Shown here: positions 25,522-34,618 of the stretch, piece after piece
How positions within the stretch are numbered: position 1 is the first letter of the stretch
Layout: each line of letters starts with the position of its first letter
From: an uncultured Bacillota bacterium
GTDB lineage: Bacteria > Bacillota_I > Bacilli_A > Erysipelotrichales > Coprobacillaceae
DNA: 64,000 nt
Direction of reading: 5' to 3'
Assembly: GCA_949290865.1 (NCBI GenBank)
Contig: CASETM010000023.1
Location: 1 to 64,000, forward strand
Translations under genes and position numbers: made by a program
The notes under the pieces: generated by a model
Told to the model about the DNA's origin: nothing
Seen by the model: only the letters and a program-made list of their open reading frames with translations
The model's database searches: none

Positions 25522-25613
25522 CCTTACCACCTATCTTTTTTTGTACTATTATAGCACAACTTACAGTAGGATGAAGCAAAGAAATATGATACAATACAGG
25601 CGAGGTGAAAAAA

Positions 25614-25814
25614 ATGAAACAACAAAAAGATGTCTTTATGACTTTACTGACAGCAATTGGTGGGATCACTGGTCTCATTTTCTATTTTATCAGTGTTTAC
25701 TTCATCAAAGATTATCAGACAATAGCAGCACTTTCTATATTATTTCTCGCTCTCATTTTCAGGGTCATAGGTTATTTATTCGATAAATCGCTATATAAAA
25801 GAAAAGGTCAATGA
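25614..25814 (+). CDS. Small two-segment membrane protein, 66 aa
   Basis: MKQQKDVFMTLL starts after GCGAGGTG. Two hydrophobic helices (about 8-30 and 35-55) are joined by a short loop and end in a basic tail (DKSLYKRKGQ). No family is recognised. It has its own promoter-like TACAAT at about 25590 and its own terminator, so it is a stand-alone plus-strand gene among minus-strand neighbours. Confidence 0.7.
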   Translation: MKQQKDVFMTLLTAIGGITGLIFYFISVYFIKDYQTIAALSILFLALIFRVIGYLFDKSLYKRKGQ

Positions 25815-25836
25815 TTAAATCATTGATCTTTTTTAA
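25809..25836 (+). terminator. Terminator after the small membrane protein gene
   Basis: TCAATGAT pairs with ATCATTGA around TAA and is followed by TCTTTTTT. It lies at the convergent junction with the carboxypeptidase gene. Confidence 0.85.
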
Positions 25837-27107
25837 TATCTTCTTTTATAACGATTATAGTATTTTTTTCTTCTTTTCCGACGGATTTTTCTAAAAATAT
25901 TTCTAGCAATAAACAGAAGAGCAATTAATCCAACAATAATACCAATGATCCATGGAAGTACCGCATAAACAATATCCATGACTGTCGCCGAAAACACTTT
26001 ATCGATTGATTTTGGTGCTTTGAAAGTCGTTTCATATAAAACCTCTCCATCATATGTCACCTGCAATGTTCCGACTTTATCTCCTTTTTTAACCGGCGCA
26101 TCAACTGTTTCAAAATGATAATCATAATTCAGTTTCCCCTGATCATAATTAACTGGCAAAACTGTATTGATATCGTCATTCAGTATCACATCAAAAGCTT
26201 CTTCTTCGCCATCATTAACATTAATAGTTTTGACTTTTTCACCTTTCTTATTTAACTGAACATACTGATAATTTGCGCCAATATACTGTCCTAATGCCAA
26301 TGTATCATTAATTGTACAGTGACTGTAACTGTCACTGTTTTGACAATGACCAACTACACAAATATAGGTATGTCCATTAATATTCAAAGAGCTGGCCAAC
26401 GTATGTTGTGCTTTCATCGTATATCCACTCTTACATCCCGTAATCATAGACGTATCAATTCTTGCTTTTTTTGCATTATATATTACTTTTTTAACCCATT
26501 GATGCTTACCGTTACTACAGTTATACTGGTAGCGATTAAACAGTTCAACAAAGTTTTCATTCTGCATCGCATACTGCGTAATCATTGCCATGTCATAAAC
26601 CGTTGTATAATGGTTATCATCATGTATTCCAGTCGTATTGACAAAATTTGAATCTGTTAAACCAAGCTTTTTAACCAGATTGTTCATTTCCGCCACAAAT
26701 GCTTCTTGACTGCCACAGGTATTATTAGCTAAAGCACGACACGCATCAGCTCCAGAAGGAAGCATTGCTCCCATCAATACATCACGATATGTCACAACTT
26801 CTCCAACTTCAAAATTAGCTGCCGAAGCTCCTGTTTCCCAAACCGTGTCAAGATCACTTTGCGTTATGGTCACAGTCTTATCAAGATCATCTATTTTTTC
26901 CAAGGCACAGATAATTGTCAGAATTTTTGTAATACTGGCTGGATACATTCTTTCTCTAGCATTTCTTTCATAAAGCACCTTACCGCTTTCTTCATCAATA
27001 ACAATCGCATTCTGCGCTGAAATCGCAACATCAGCAGCATGAACCGGTGTCACTGGTAAAAATACGGTCAATGTTATAAGCACAGCGACTAGTATTTTTT
27101 TAAACAT
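25833..27107 (-). CDS. Serine-type D-Ala-D-Ala carboxypeptidase (peptidase S11)
   Basis: A 424-aa low-molecular-weight penicillin-binding protein that trims the terminal D-alanine from peptidoglycan stem peptides at the outer membrane face. Signal peptide 1-25 (PVHAAD), nucleophile motif SITK at residues 58-61, then PSGADACRALANNTCG in the SxN position and KSGYT as the KTG-like triad. A PBP5_C-like beta domain follows, then a membrane segment and an unusually basic tail (RRKRRKKYYNRYKRRY). In spore formers such proteins can be vegetative (DacA) or sporulation-type (DacB, DacF); the neighbours do not decide it. It overlaps the transporter gene upstream by 8 bases. Confidence 0.9.
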   Translation of the reverse strand: MFKKILVAVLITLTVFLPVTPVHAADVAISAQNAIVIDEESGKVLYERNARERMYPASITKILTIICALEKIDDLDKTVTITQSDLDTVWETGASAANFEVGEVVTYRDVLMGAMLPSGADACRALANNTCGSQEAFVAEMNNLVKKLGLTDSNFVNTTGIHDDNHYTTVYDMAMITQYAMQNENFVELFNRYQYNCSNGKHQWVKKVIYNAKKARIDTSMITGCKSGYTMKAQHTLASSLNINGHTYICVVGHCQNSDSYSHCTINDTLALGQYIGANYQYVQLNKKGEKVKTINVNDGEEEAFDVILNDDINTVLPVNYDQGKLNYDYHFETVDAPVKKGDKVGTLQVTYDGEVLYETTFKAPKSIDKVFSATVMDIVYAVLPWIIGIIVGLIALLFIARNIFRKIRRKRRKKYYNRYKRRY

Positions 27108-27984
27108 TTCTTTTCCTCCCCCTTAAAAAAGACAATTTTGTTTCTGAAACAATAATTGCCGCAAAAATAACCATAAAGCCTAAAGCGATCTGCATATTGA
27201 TGACTTCTACTTTTAACAGCAACGAAAAAATGACTCCAAATACAGATTCCAGACTTAACAGCAAAGCTGTCGTACATTCATTGACTCGTTTCTGTCCTGC
27301 ATTTTGAAAAATATATGCCAGTGTTGTCGCAAAAAATGCCAGATAAAGAATCTGTAAAATAACATCACTATTAATCTGTTCAATAACACGGAAATCTTCA
27401 AACAAACAGGCCGCAACAAACGAACAGACAGCAGCAAAGGCAAATTGCAATACCGTTACATTAATCGGTGAGGTCTTTTGCATGGCTTTTTCACAAATCA
27501 TGATATGAACACCAAAAAGACATCCCCCTATCAATGTATAGATATCACCAAGATTGATCCTTAATGAACTGTCGATGGATACGAGTCCCACGCCAATAAA
27601 ACATAAAACAGCTGCGCCCCATTGCCAACGGTCCGGCTTTTTCTTCAGCCAGATCCAACTTAAAAATGGAACAACCGTGCAGTATACCGCTGTTAAAAAA
27701 GCATTCTTGCCAGGAGTTGTCAACTGCAGACCATAAGTTTGAATCGTGAAAGCACAAAACAAAGCCAGTCCCGCCAAAAAACCACCTTTCAAATCAGATT
27801 TCCTTATTTTTTTTACTTCTCTGAAAAAAAAGACCGACATAAATATTGTACTTAATGTGAAACGTATATATAAAAGAACATGTGGTGTTAAAAAATCCAC
27901 AGCATTTTTCATCACTACAAAGGAACTTCCCCAAATAAGTGCTGATCCCAACAACATCAGTTTTCCAATAAATTCTCTATTCAT
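27100..27984 (-). CDS. EamA/DMT-family exporter
   Basis: A 294-aa drug/metabolite transporter with ten membrane segments in two EamA halves. The first starts GKLMLLGSALIWGSSFVVMKNAVDF and the second has GDIYTLIGGCLFGVHIMICE and ALLLSLESVFGVIFS, which are characteristic. Cargo is unknown. It is followed at once by the carboxypeptidase gene, whose ribosome binding site lies in its last codons. The two may be co-expressed but share no obvious function. Confidence 0.87.
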   Translation of the reverse strand: MNREFIGKLMLLGSALIWGSSFVVMKNAVDFLTPHVLLYIRFTLSTIFMSVFFFREVKKIRKSDLKGGFLAGLALFCAFTIQTYGLQLTTPGKNAFLTAVYCTVVPFLSWIWLKKKPDRWQWGAAVLCFIGVGLVSIDSSLRINLGDIYTLIGGCLFGVHIMICEKAMQKTSPINVTVLQFAFAAVCSFVAACLFEDFRVIEQINSDVILQILYLAFFATTLAYIFQNAGQKRVNECTTALLLSLESVFGVIFSLLLKVEVINMQIALGFMVIFAAIIVSETKLSFLRGRKRNV

Positions 27985-28080
27985 CCAAACAACCTCATAT
28001 CAACATTTATTATAAATTCCAAATAATATCATAAAATCTTTATCATCATAACACATTTCTACAATATTTTCACTATAATT

Positions 28081-28109
28081 AAAAAAAAGCAGAAAACTTC
28101 TGCTTTTTT
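28081..28109 (-). terminator. Terminator of ileS
   Basis: AAAGCAGAA and TTCTGCTTT pair around AAC with A and T tracts on both sides. It ends at the ileS stop codon. Confidence 0.9.
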
Positions 28110-30850
28110 TATTCAGCTTGTACTCGATGCATGATATCTGCACATCGACAGCACAACTCACCATTCATTTCGCTTTCATCAAAATAATTCCAGCAACGTG
28201 GACATTGGTGACCATTAAATTTTTCGACTTTAATATAGCATGTATCATATTCTTCTAAAGTATCATCTTCAACCAGTTCTACCTTAGCAACAATAAACAG
28301 CTGTTTAAGATCATCTGCCAGTTTAGCCAGATCTTTATAATCATCTTTTAAAGAAACAGTAACTTTTGTTTCCATATTAGATTTAATGATCTTTTCATTC
28401 CTTAAACCTTCCAGTGATTTGAGAACATCTTTTCTCAGATCCATAAATCTGGTAAAGAAAGCAATAATTTCATCTTCATTTTCAATATCCAGCAATTCAT
28501 ATTTTGGTTCCAGGAAGACAGATTCTGCCTTATCATCATCACAATGGAAATGATCATGAAGTTCTTCACTAGTGAATACCAACACTGGTGATAACAGTTT
28601 CATCATTATTTTAGCATGATAGTACAGTACCGTCTGAACCTGACGACGACGTAATGAATCTGATGCTTCAATATACAGAATATCTTTGGTGAAATCCATA
28701 TAGAATGAACTCAATGTATTTGTATAGTAATTGAGAATTTCCTGATTAGCACTGGCAAAATCAAATTGTGCATAAGCTTCATCATAAGTTTTCATCAGTT
28801 CATTCAGTTTCGCCAGCATATATTTATCAACATCTGGAAGATCATTGATTGCAACCAGATCTTTAGCCTTGAAATCATTCAAATTTCCTAAAACGAATCG
28901 CATTGTATTACGAATCTTACGATATCCTTCAGCAACCTGTTTCATAATATCATTAGAAATACGAACATCCTGCTGATATGCAACTGAAGTTGCCCAAAGT
29001 CTGACAATATCTGCCCCATACTGATTCACCAGTTTGATAGGATCAACAGTATTTCCTAATGATTTAGACATTTTGTTTCCTTTACCATCCAAAACAAAGC
29101 CATGAGATAAAACCGTTTTGTATGGTGCTTTACCATGCGCTGCAACACCAATAATCAATGACGAATTGAACCATCCACGATACTGATCGCTACCTTCAAA
29201 GTAAAGATCAACTGGATAATCATACCCTCTTTCAATCATGACACCGGTATGTGAACTTCCTGAATCAAACCACACATCCATGATATCTTTTTCTTTTTTG
29301 AAAATACCATTTGGTGAATGTTCATTCGTATATCCTTCAGGTAAAAGATCTTTTTCATCTCTTTCAAACCAGATATTTGATCCATGTTCTCTAAACAGTT
29401 GAGAAACATGATCAAAAACTTCTTTTTCAATAATTGGTGTCCCATCTTCACAATAGAAAATAGGAATTGGCACTCCCCACGTACGCTGACGGGAAATACA
29501 CCAGTCACCACGTTCTTTGATCATATTATAAATTCTGATATGTCCCCATTCATTCAGCCAGTTGACCTGATCAATTTCATTTAACAGTTTGTCTCTGATC
29601 TTATCTAATGAGCAGAACCATTGATCAGTTGCTCTAAAGATAATTGGTTTTTTCGTACGCCAGTCATGTGGATAGCTGTGAGTAATAAACTCCAGTTTCA
29701 GCAAGGCACCCAATTCATCAAGTTTTAAAGTGACTGTTTTGTTGGCATCATCAACGTACTGTCCAGCCAGCCATTCACCACAGTCATCCATCATGCAGCC
29801 ATGTTCATCAACATTACAGTAGGCTGGCAGACCGTATTTCTGTCCTACAAAGAAGTCGTCAGCCCCAAAACCTGGTGCTGTATGAACGCATCCAGTACCT
29901 GAATCATCAGTAACATGATCACCTAGGATGATCAGTGATTCACGGTCATAAAGTGGATGCTGACAAGTGATATATTCCAGCTGTGAACCTTTATAGTGAT
30001 TGATAATCTGATAATCAGTAATTTCAAATTTCGCCATCAGTTCATCAACCATTGTTTCCAGAACAATCAGTTTTCCCTTTTCGGTTTCAACTAACGCATA
30101 AGTAAAGTTTGCATTCAGACAGATAGCCAAGTTAGCAGGAATTGTCCATGGTGTTGTTGTCCAGATTACAAATGAAACATCATTGTCTAGAATACCTTTA
30201 CCATCTTTCACCGCAAACTTCACAAAAATAGTTGGTGATTTAACATCATGATATTCAACTTCTGCTTCAGCTAATGCTGATTCTGATGATGGTGACCAGT
30301 AAACCGGTTTTAATCCTTTAAAGATCAGACCATCCATCGCCATCTTACCAAATACTTCGATCTGTCTTGCTTCAAATTCATGCTGTAAAGTCAGATATGG
30401 ATGTTTATAATCCGCAAATGTTCCCATTCTGATTAGCTGTTCCATTTGCTTATTGACCTGTTCATGAGCATAAGCATCACATTTTTCCCTGAACTTAGCA
30501 GTATCCATTTCTTTACGGTTAACACCGAGTTTCTGAATGGCATTTTCAATTGGCAGACCATGAGTATCCCATCCAGGAATATATGGTGTATATAACCCCT
30601 GCATATTCTTATAACGACAGATCACATCTTTGATAACCTTATTTAGCATATGCCCCATATGCATGTTGCCATTGGCATATGGTGGTCCATCATGAAAGAC
30701 AAAACTATCTTTTCCTTCATTTTGCTGAATAACCTTTTCATACATATTGCTTTCTTGCCATTTTTTTACATATGTCGGTTCTTTTTTTGGCAGATTTCCA
30801 CGCATTTCAAAGTCAGTTTTTGGCATTAATAACGTATCTTTGTAATTCAT
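28109..30850 (-). CDS. ileS: Isoleucyl-tRNA synthetase
   Basis: Charges tRNA-Ile in the cytoplasm. The 913-aa protein has class I motifs HMGH (in PYANGNMHMGHMLNK) and KMSKS (GNKMSKSLGN), the CP1 editing domain (VIWTTTPWTIPANLAI) and a C-terminal zinc finger with CPRCWNYF and CCRC. The start is the ATG at 30850 behind AAGGAAG; the frame can be read eight codons longer without support. It is regulated by an isoleucine-type T-box just upstream. Confidence 0.97.
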   Translation of the reverse strand: MNYKDTLLMPKTDFEMRGNLPKKEPTYVKKWQESNMYEKVIQQNEGKDSFVFHDGPPYANGNMHMGHMLNKVIKDVICRYKNMQGLYTPYIPGWDTHGLPIENAIQKLGVNRKEMDTAKFREKCDAYAHEQVNKQMEQLIRMGTFADYKHPYLTLQHEFEARQIEVFGKMAMDGLIFKGLKPVYWSPSSESALAEAEVEYHDVKSPTIFVKFAVKDGKGILDNDVSFVIWTTTPWTIPANLAICLNANFTYALVETEKGKLIVLETMVDELMAKFEITDYQIINHYKGSQLEYITCQHPLYDRESLIILGDHVTDDSGTGCVHTAPGFGADDFFVGQKYGLPAYCNVDEHGCMMDDCGEWLAGQYVDDANKTVTLKLDELGALLKLEFITHSYPHDWRTKKPIIFRATDQWFCSLDKIRDKLLNEIDQVNWLNEWGHIRIYNMIKERGDWCISRQRTWGVPIPIFYCEDGTPIIEKEVFDHVSQLFREHGSNIWFERDEKDLLPEGYTNEHSPNGIFKKEKDIMDVWFDSGSSHTGVMIERGYDYPVDLYFEGSDQYRGWFNSSLIIGVAAHGKAPYKTVLSHGFVLDGKGNKMSKSLGNTVDPIKLVNQYGADIVRLWATSVAYQQDVRISNDIMKQVAEGYRKIRNTMRFVLGNLNDFKAKDLVAINDLPDVDKYMLAKLNELMKTYDEAYAQFDFASANQEILNYYTNTLSSFYMDFTKDILYIEASDSLRRRQVQTVLYYHAKIMMKLLSPVLVFTSEELHDHFHCDDDKAESVFLEPKYELLDIENEDEIIAFFTRFMDLRKDVLKSLEGLRNEKIIKSNMETKVTVSLKDDYKDLAKLADDLKQLFIVAKVELVEDDTLEEYDTCYIKVEKFNGHQCPRCWNYFDESEMNGELCCRCADIMHRVQAE

Positions 30851-30873
30851 ATTTTTCTTCCTTTCTATTTTCA

Positions 30874-31060
30874 AAATAAAAACACATCATCTCTAAGGAC
30901 GATGTGATCGCGGTACCACCTTAATTCGTATTTTCATACGCACTTGATATCTTAACGCGATAAACGGCGACTCCTACTTTATTCAAAGCGCTACTCCAGA
31001 GTGATCCATTATAATCCTCGCTGCTGATTTTCACCTGCCATCAGCTCTCTGTAAACTCAA
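30874..31060 (-). ncRNA. T-box riboswitch (tRNA-Ile) of ileS
   Basis: On the minus strand the leader holds the invariant T-box GGTGGTACCGCG (30920-30909) and an upstream stem I region with AGAGAGCTGATGG and a GGATCAC segment whose ATC fits an isoleucine specifier codon. A terminator CACATCGTCC/GATGATGTG followed by TTTTTATTTT lies just before ileS. Uncharged tRNA-Ile should pair with the T-box and prevent termination. It starts directly after the divIVA stop codon. Confidence 0.95.
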
Positions 31061-31061
31061 A

Positions 31062-31517
31062 TTATAAACTGTCTCCTTCATCGTATTTCTCATTCATTGA
31101 TTCTTCGTTCATCAGATTGTAAACTTCAGACTTATCAATAGACTCAAGGATATCTTTTGACATTTTTTCAACTGAAGCTCTAAAACGAACTGCCTGAGCC
31201 TTAAAGTCACTCATCTCATCAGATAACGAACGAACATATTCAAGCGATTCGCTAAGTATCATATTAGCATTCTTTTTCGCTTTGTCAATAAGTTCGCTGG
31301 CTTCTTTTAAAGCTAAACGGGCAATTTCTTCATTGGTCTGTTCCTGAATGTTGACACGATGCTGCAACAGATCTTTCTGTTTCTGCAGCTGCTCAAAATC
31401 ATCCTGCAGTTTTTCGATTCTTTCATTCAGTATCCTGATCTGATTTTCTTTTTCTTCAAGCAATACATCAACCTGTGATTTATTGTATCCTCGAAACTGT
31501 TTACTAAAACGCATCAT
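31062..31517 (-). CDS. divIVA: Cell division protein DivIVA
   Basis: DivIVA binds curved membrane at poles and septa and positions division and sporulation factors. The N-terminal lipid-binding segment FSKQFRGYNKSQVDVLLEE is typical, followed by a long coiled coil (about residues 25-130). The length of 151 aa is normal. GTAGGGAGTG before the ATG at 31517 sets the start; an adjacent second ATG is possible. It follows ylmH by nine bases as in the classic Firmicute ylm block (sepF-ylmH-divIVA-ileS). Confidence 0.95.
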   Translation of the reverse strand: MMRFSKQFRGYNKSQVDVLLEEKENQIRILNERIEKLQDDFEQLQKQKDLLQHRVNIQEQTNEEIARLALKEASELIDKAKKNANMILSESLEYVRSLSDEMSDFKAQAVRFRASVEKMSKDILESIDKSEVYNLMNEESMNEKYDEGDSL

Positions 31518-31526
31518 GTTCACTCC

Positions 31527-32285
31527 CTACTTATAAAAATATCCTTCAACAACAGAATTATCAGACCTTGTCTGCCTCTGACAGTCGACAAACATAACCC
31601 TGCCATGACCCTTGAAAGATATTATATCCCTATTATTGCATAAATAATTTATTTGTTCAACAGGTTTATGATTAACTTTTACATGTCCTGCACGAATAAA
31701 ATCAGCTGCTTTCTGCCTTGAAATTTTATAAAATGAAGCCACAATTTTGTCTAGACGAAAAGATGAAACGATGAACTGTCTGATGATATACTGGTTGTTC
31801 ACTTCTATTTTTTCTTCACATAGCTGCAGTTTTACTTTACTGTGTCTGATCTGAGTTAAATAGTCTTTGACATATTCATATATTTTCTTATCAAGAGCAA
31901 TATAGAATTCTCCATCTTTTTCTACAATGTCACCAAACAGTTCTCTTTTGACACCTAATGACATCAACGCACCAAGAATATCACGATGTGTTATTTTTTC
32001 AAAATTCTTGGCATAAATGACTTTAACTACCACTATTGAAAAATCATCATCAGTGATTTCATAATAAGATGGGGCAATAATCATTCTTTGACTTTCACTA
32101 TCAACAAAGCCACTCTTTTGCAGAATCTGAATATCCGGATCGTTACCGATAACTTTTTTAACAATTGACTGATAATAAGGATTGTAAAATGGCGTTAAAA
32201 TAAGTCTTTGCCTGTACTGAACCTGATCTTTATAATCCAGGATCTTTTTCACAAAGACTTCTTCACCTTTAAAATGTTCTAACAT
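31527..32285 (-). CDS. ylmH: S4-domain RNA-binding protein YlmH
   Basis: A 252-aa protein with a C-terminal S4 RNA-binding domain (SSFRLDKIVASFYKISRQKAADFIRAGHVKVNHK). The family has been linked to ribosome quality control, binding peptidyl-tRNA on obstructed 50S subunits, and to septum formation in cocci by genomic context. The N-terminal domain is the usual YlmH type. A terminator hairpin separates it from sepF upstream, so it may have its own promoter or be expressed by read-through. Confidence 0.92.
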   Translation of the reverse strand: MLEHFKGEEVFVKKILDYKDQVQYRQRLILTPFYNPYYQSIVKKVIGNDPDIQILQKSGFVDSESQRMIIAPSYYEITDDDFSIVVVKVIYAKNFEKITHRDILGALMSLGVKRELFGDIVEKDGEFYIALDKKIYEYVKDYLTQIRHSKVKLQLCEEKIEVNNQYIIRQFIVSSFRLDKIVASFYKISRQKAADFIRAGHVKVNHKPVEQINYLCNNRDIISFKGHGRVMFVDCQRQTRSDNSVVEGYFYK

Positions 32286-32288
32286 GTT

Positions 32289-32320
32289 ATAAAAAAGTAT
32301 TAGCTAAGCTAATACTTTCC
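32289..32320 (-). terminator. Terminator between sepF and ylmH
   Basis: AAGTATTAGCT and AGCTAATACTT pair perfectly and are followed by TTTTATAAC on the minus strand. Confidence 0.85.
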
Positions 32321-32322
32321 TA

Positions 32323-32766
32323 TTAATCTTCTTGTTCTTCATCATCTAAATCAATTGTTCCGGCAACGGAAATGTTACGAGGCGTACATAAGAAAATCTT
32401 TGGACCAATTCTCTGAATATCACCTTCGATAGCATATATAACACCACTTAAGAAATCAACCACACGTTTAGACTGATCTTTCTGTAAACGATGTAAATTG
32501 ACAACAGTCGCTTTTCTTGATTTTAAATAAGTCGCAATTTCCTGTGTTTCTCCAAATGAACGAGGTTCAAACAATACCAGATGACTGTCTTTATTTGCAT
32601 TTAATGCTTTAACAGCTTCTGTGGTTTTAGAATACTTAGCTTGTTCAAACAAACTGGTTTTCGGTTCAGTATCTACTTCAACAGCATCATAGCCATCATC
32701 AGCCACATCGTATTCGTCCCCTTCTTCATCAAAGAACCATTTTTTTACTTTTTCACCGTATCCCAC
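32323..32766 (-). CDS. sepF: Cell division protein SepF
   Basis: SepF polymerises into rings that anchor and bundle FtsZ at the septum. The 147-aa protein has the N-terminal amphipathic helix ([13 protein letters not shown]), an acidic linker, and the core domain with [42 protein letters not shown] and the [15 protein letters not shown] end. All hallmarks are present. AGGAGGATGACTTCGTGGG upstream places the start. Confidence 0.95.
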   Translation of the reverse strand: MGYGEKVKKWFFDEEGDEYDVADDGYDAVEVDTEPKTSLFEQAKYSKTTEAVKALNANKDSHLVLFEPRSFGETQEIATYLKSRKATVVNLHRLQKDQSKRVVDFLSGVIYAIEGDIQRIGPKIFLCTPRNISVAGTIDLDDEEQED

Positions 32767-32844
32767 GAAGTCATCCTCCTTATCATTTACCTAATTATAG
32801 CATAGTGTTTCATGAAGATAAAGAGCATAAAAACAGAAAAATGA

Positions 32845-33087
32845 CTAAAGATGTTCAATATTAACCAAAATAACATCGCCTTTTAAGGATATAACGCATT
32901 CAATTGGAATAATCTGGCATGGCGGATCCTTAAAAAAACAGAAGAAATGAAAAAAACATATTTTTTCAACAACGATAGCGATAACCTTTCTGGTACACCA
33001 GTCAATTTCGACATCGGCAATATTTCCAATCTTCTGTCCATCAAAAACATTAATGACATCTTTGCTCTGTAATGATAACAATCTCAT
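32845..33087 (-). CDS. ylmC: YlmC/YmxH-type PRC-barrel sporulation protein
   Basis: An 80-aa PRC-barrel protein (RLLSLQSKDVINVFDGQKIG, then VEIDWCTRKVIAIVVE). Members are encoded next to sigG/sigE in spore formers and are annotated as YlmC/YmxH sporulation proteins of unclear function. The insertion KICFFHFFCFFKDPPCQI is unusually hydrophobic compared with the polar loop usual in this position. It lies 24 bases after sigG on the same strand. Confidence 0.88.
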   Translation of the reverse strand: MRLLSLQSKDVINVFDGQKIGNIADVEIDWCTRKVIAIVVEKICFFHFFCFFKDPPCQIIPIECVISLKGDVILVNIEHL

Positions 33088-33111
33088 TTCATCACCATTA
33101 CATCATATGTC

Positions 33112-33888
33112 TTATTCTAGCTTTTTATGTAGCTTTTCCAAAGCTTTTTTTTCAATGCGTGAAACCTGGGCCTGAGAAATAAATAGTTCCTGTGCAATTT
33201 CACATTGTGACAGTCCAAAAAAATATCTTTGATCAATAACCTGCCGTTCTCTTGAATCAAGACAGTTCAATGCCTGATACAGATCAAGATGATTTTGATA
33301 TCTTTCAACAATATGATCATCATCCGAAACCGCATCAATCAGTCTGATATCATCATCTTGTCCAATGGCTTCCTGAAAAGAAGCAACGCTACTGGTTGAA
33401 AGCATGGCTTCAATAATTTGTTTCTTGTCTTCATTAAGTATTGCTGCAAGTTCTTCAACTGTTGGTTCTTTCTGATAGAGACTGACATATTCATCAGTTG
33501 CTTTTAAGATGGCATAAGCCAGATCTCGAACATGCCGTGAAATTCTGATTTGTTGGTTATCCCTTAAATATCTCTTCATTTCTCCGATGATCAAAGGAAC
33601 AGCATACGTGGAAAACTGCAGCTGATAAGAAACATCAAAATGATCGATAGCCTTAATCAAACCGATGATTCCCACCTGAAACAGATCTTCCAGATGACTG
33701 GTCTTATGGTAAAATCTTCTCGTCATCGCAATCACCAGCTTAAGATTGCCACGAATAAGCTGCTCTTTTGTTTTTTCATCATGATCGCTCTGATATTTTT
33801 CTATCAGTTGATAAAACTCCTGTTTTGATAAATTCTTTTTTGGTATATAACTGTTTATGAATTGTCCTTCCACAATATCACCAATCAT
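33112..33888 (-). CDS. sigG: RNA polymerase sporulation sigma factor SigG
   Basis: The late forespore sigma factor, which transcribes spoVA and germination genes. The 258-aa protein starts with the region bound by anti-sigma factor (YIPKKNLSKQEFYQLIEKYQ), has regions 2.3-2.4 (FQVGIIGLIKAIDHFDVSY...FSTYAVPLIIGEMKRYLRDN), region 3, and region 4.2 (LFISQAQVSRIEKKALEKL). Its position directly after sigE and before ylmC is conserved in Firmicutes. Confidence 0.96.
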   Translation of the reverse strand: MIGDIVEGQFINSYIPKKNLSKQEFYQLIEKYQSDHDEKTKEQLIRGNLKLVIAMTRRFYHKTSHLEDLFQVGIIGLIKAIDHFDVSYQLQFSTYAVPLIIGEMKRYLRDNQQIRISRHVRDLAYAILKATDEYVSLYQKEPTVEELAAILNEDKKQIIEAMLSTSSVASFQEAIGQDDDIRLIDAVSDDDHIVERYQNHLDLYQALNCLDSRERQVIDQRYFFGLSQCEIAQELFISQAQVSRIEKKALEKLHKKLE

Positions 33889-33922
33889 ATTGTGTGCTTT
33901 TTAGACATATTTATACGTTTTT

Positions 33923-34618
33923 TTATTTGACTTCATCATAATTAAGCTGCGTTCTTAATTTCTTGATGATCTTTTTTTCCAGACGAGAAATATAAGACTG
34001 TGATATTCCCAGTAGCTGTGCAACATCCTTTTGCGTCAGTTCATCATTATTCTGCAATCCATATCTCAAAATCAGAATTTCTTTTTCACGTTCATTTAAA
34101 CTTTGTAAAGCCTTATAAAACAGTTTCTTCTGATCGCTGTGCATAATTTCCTGTTCAATCAGATCATCTTCAGTACCAACGATATCTCCTAAAAGCAGCT
34201 CATTGCCATCATAGTCAACATTCAGCGGTTCATCTAATGAAATCTCATAGCGGATCTTGTTGTTTTTCCTTAAATACATTAGAATTTCATTTTCAATACA
34301 ACGTGATGCATAAGTTGCCAGTTTGATATTCTTATCCGATTTGAAAGTATTGATAGCTTTCACCAGACCAATCGTACCAATGCTGATCAGATCTTCCAGT
34401 GAACTGTTAGCCGTATTGTCATATCTTTTGGCGACATAAACAACCAGTCGCAGATTATGTTCGATTAGTTTATCTTTTGCTTTCTGATCACCCAAGCAGG
34501 CTCTCGCTATCATCTGCTGTTCTTCTTCTCCCTGCAGTGGTGGCGGCAAAATATCATGTCTACCTATATAATAAAGATATTGATTTTTATTTAATAGCTG
34601 ACGTATGATCTGCCACAT
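33923..34618 (-). CDS. sigE: RNA polymerase sporulation sigma factor SigE precursor
   Basis: The early mother-cell sigma factor, made as an inactive membrane-associated precursor. YYIGRHDILPPPL matches the processing-site neighbourhood, and regions 2 (SLEDLISIGTIGLVKAINTF, KLATYASRCIENEILMYLR) and 4 (SISQ-type: GISQSYISRLEKKIIKKL) are intact. The pro-sequence before YYIG is only about 16 residues, shorter than the roughly 27-residue version of Bacillus. It overlaps the last base of spoIIGA, its processing peptidase, as expected. Confidence 0.96.
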   Translation of the reverse strand: MWQIIRQLLNKNQYLYYIGRHDILPPPLQGEEEQQMIARACLGDQKAKDKLIEHNLRLVVYVAKRYDNTANSSLEDLISIGTIGLVKAINTFKSDKNIKLATYASRCIENEILMYLRKNNKIRYEISLDEPLNVDYDGNELLLGDIVGTEDDLIEQEIMHSDQKKLFYKALQSLNEREKEILILRYGLQNNDELTQKDVAQLLGISQSYISRLEKKIIKKLRTQLNYDEVK

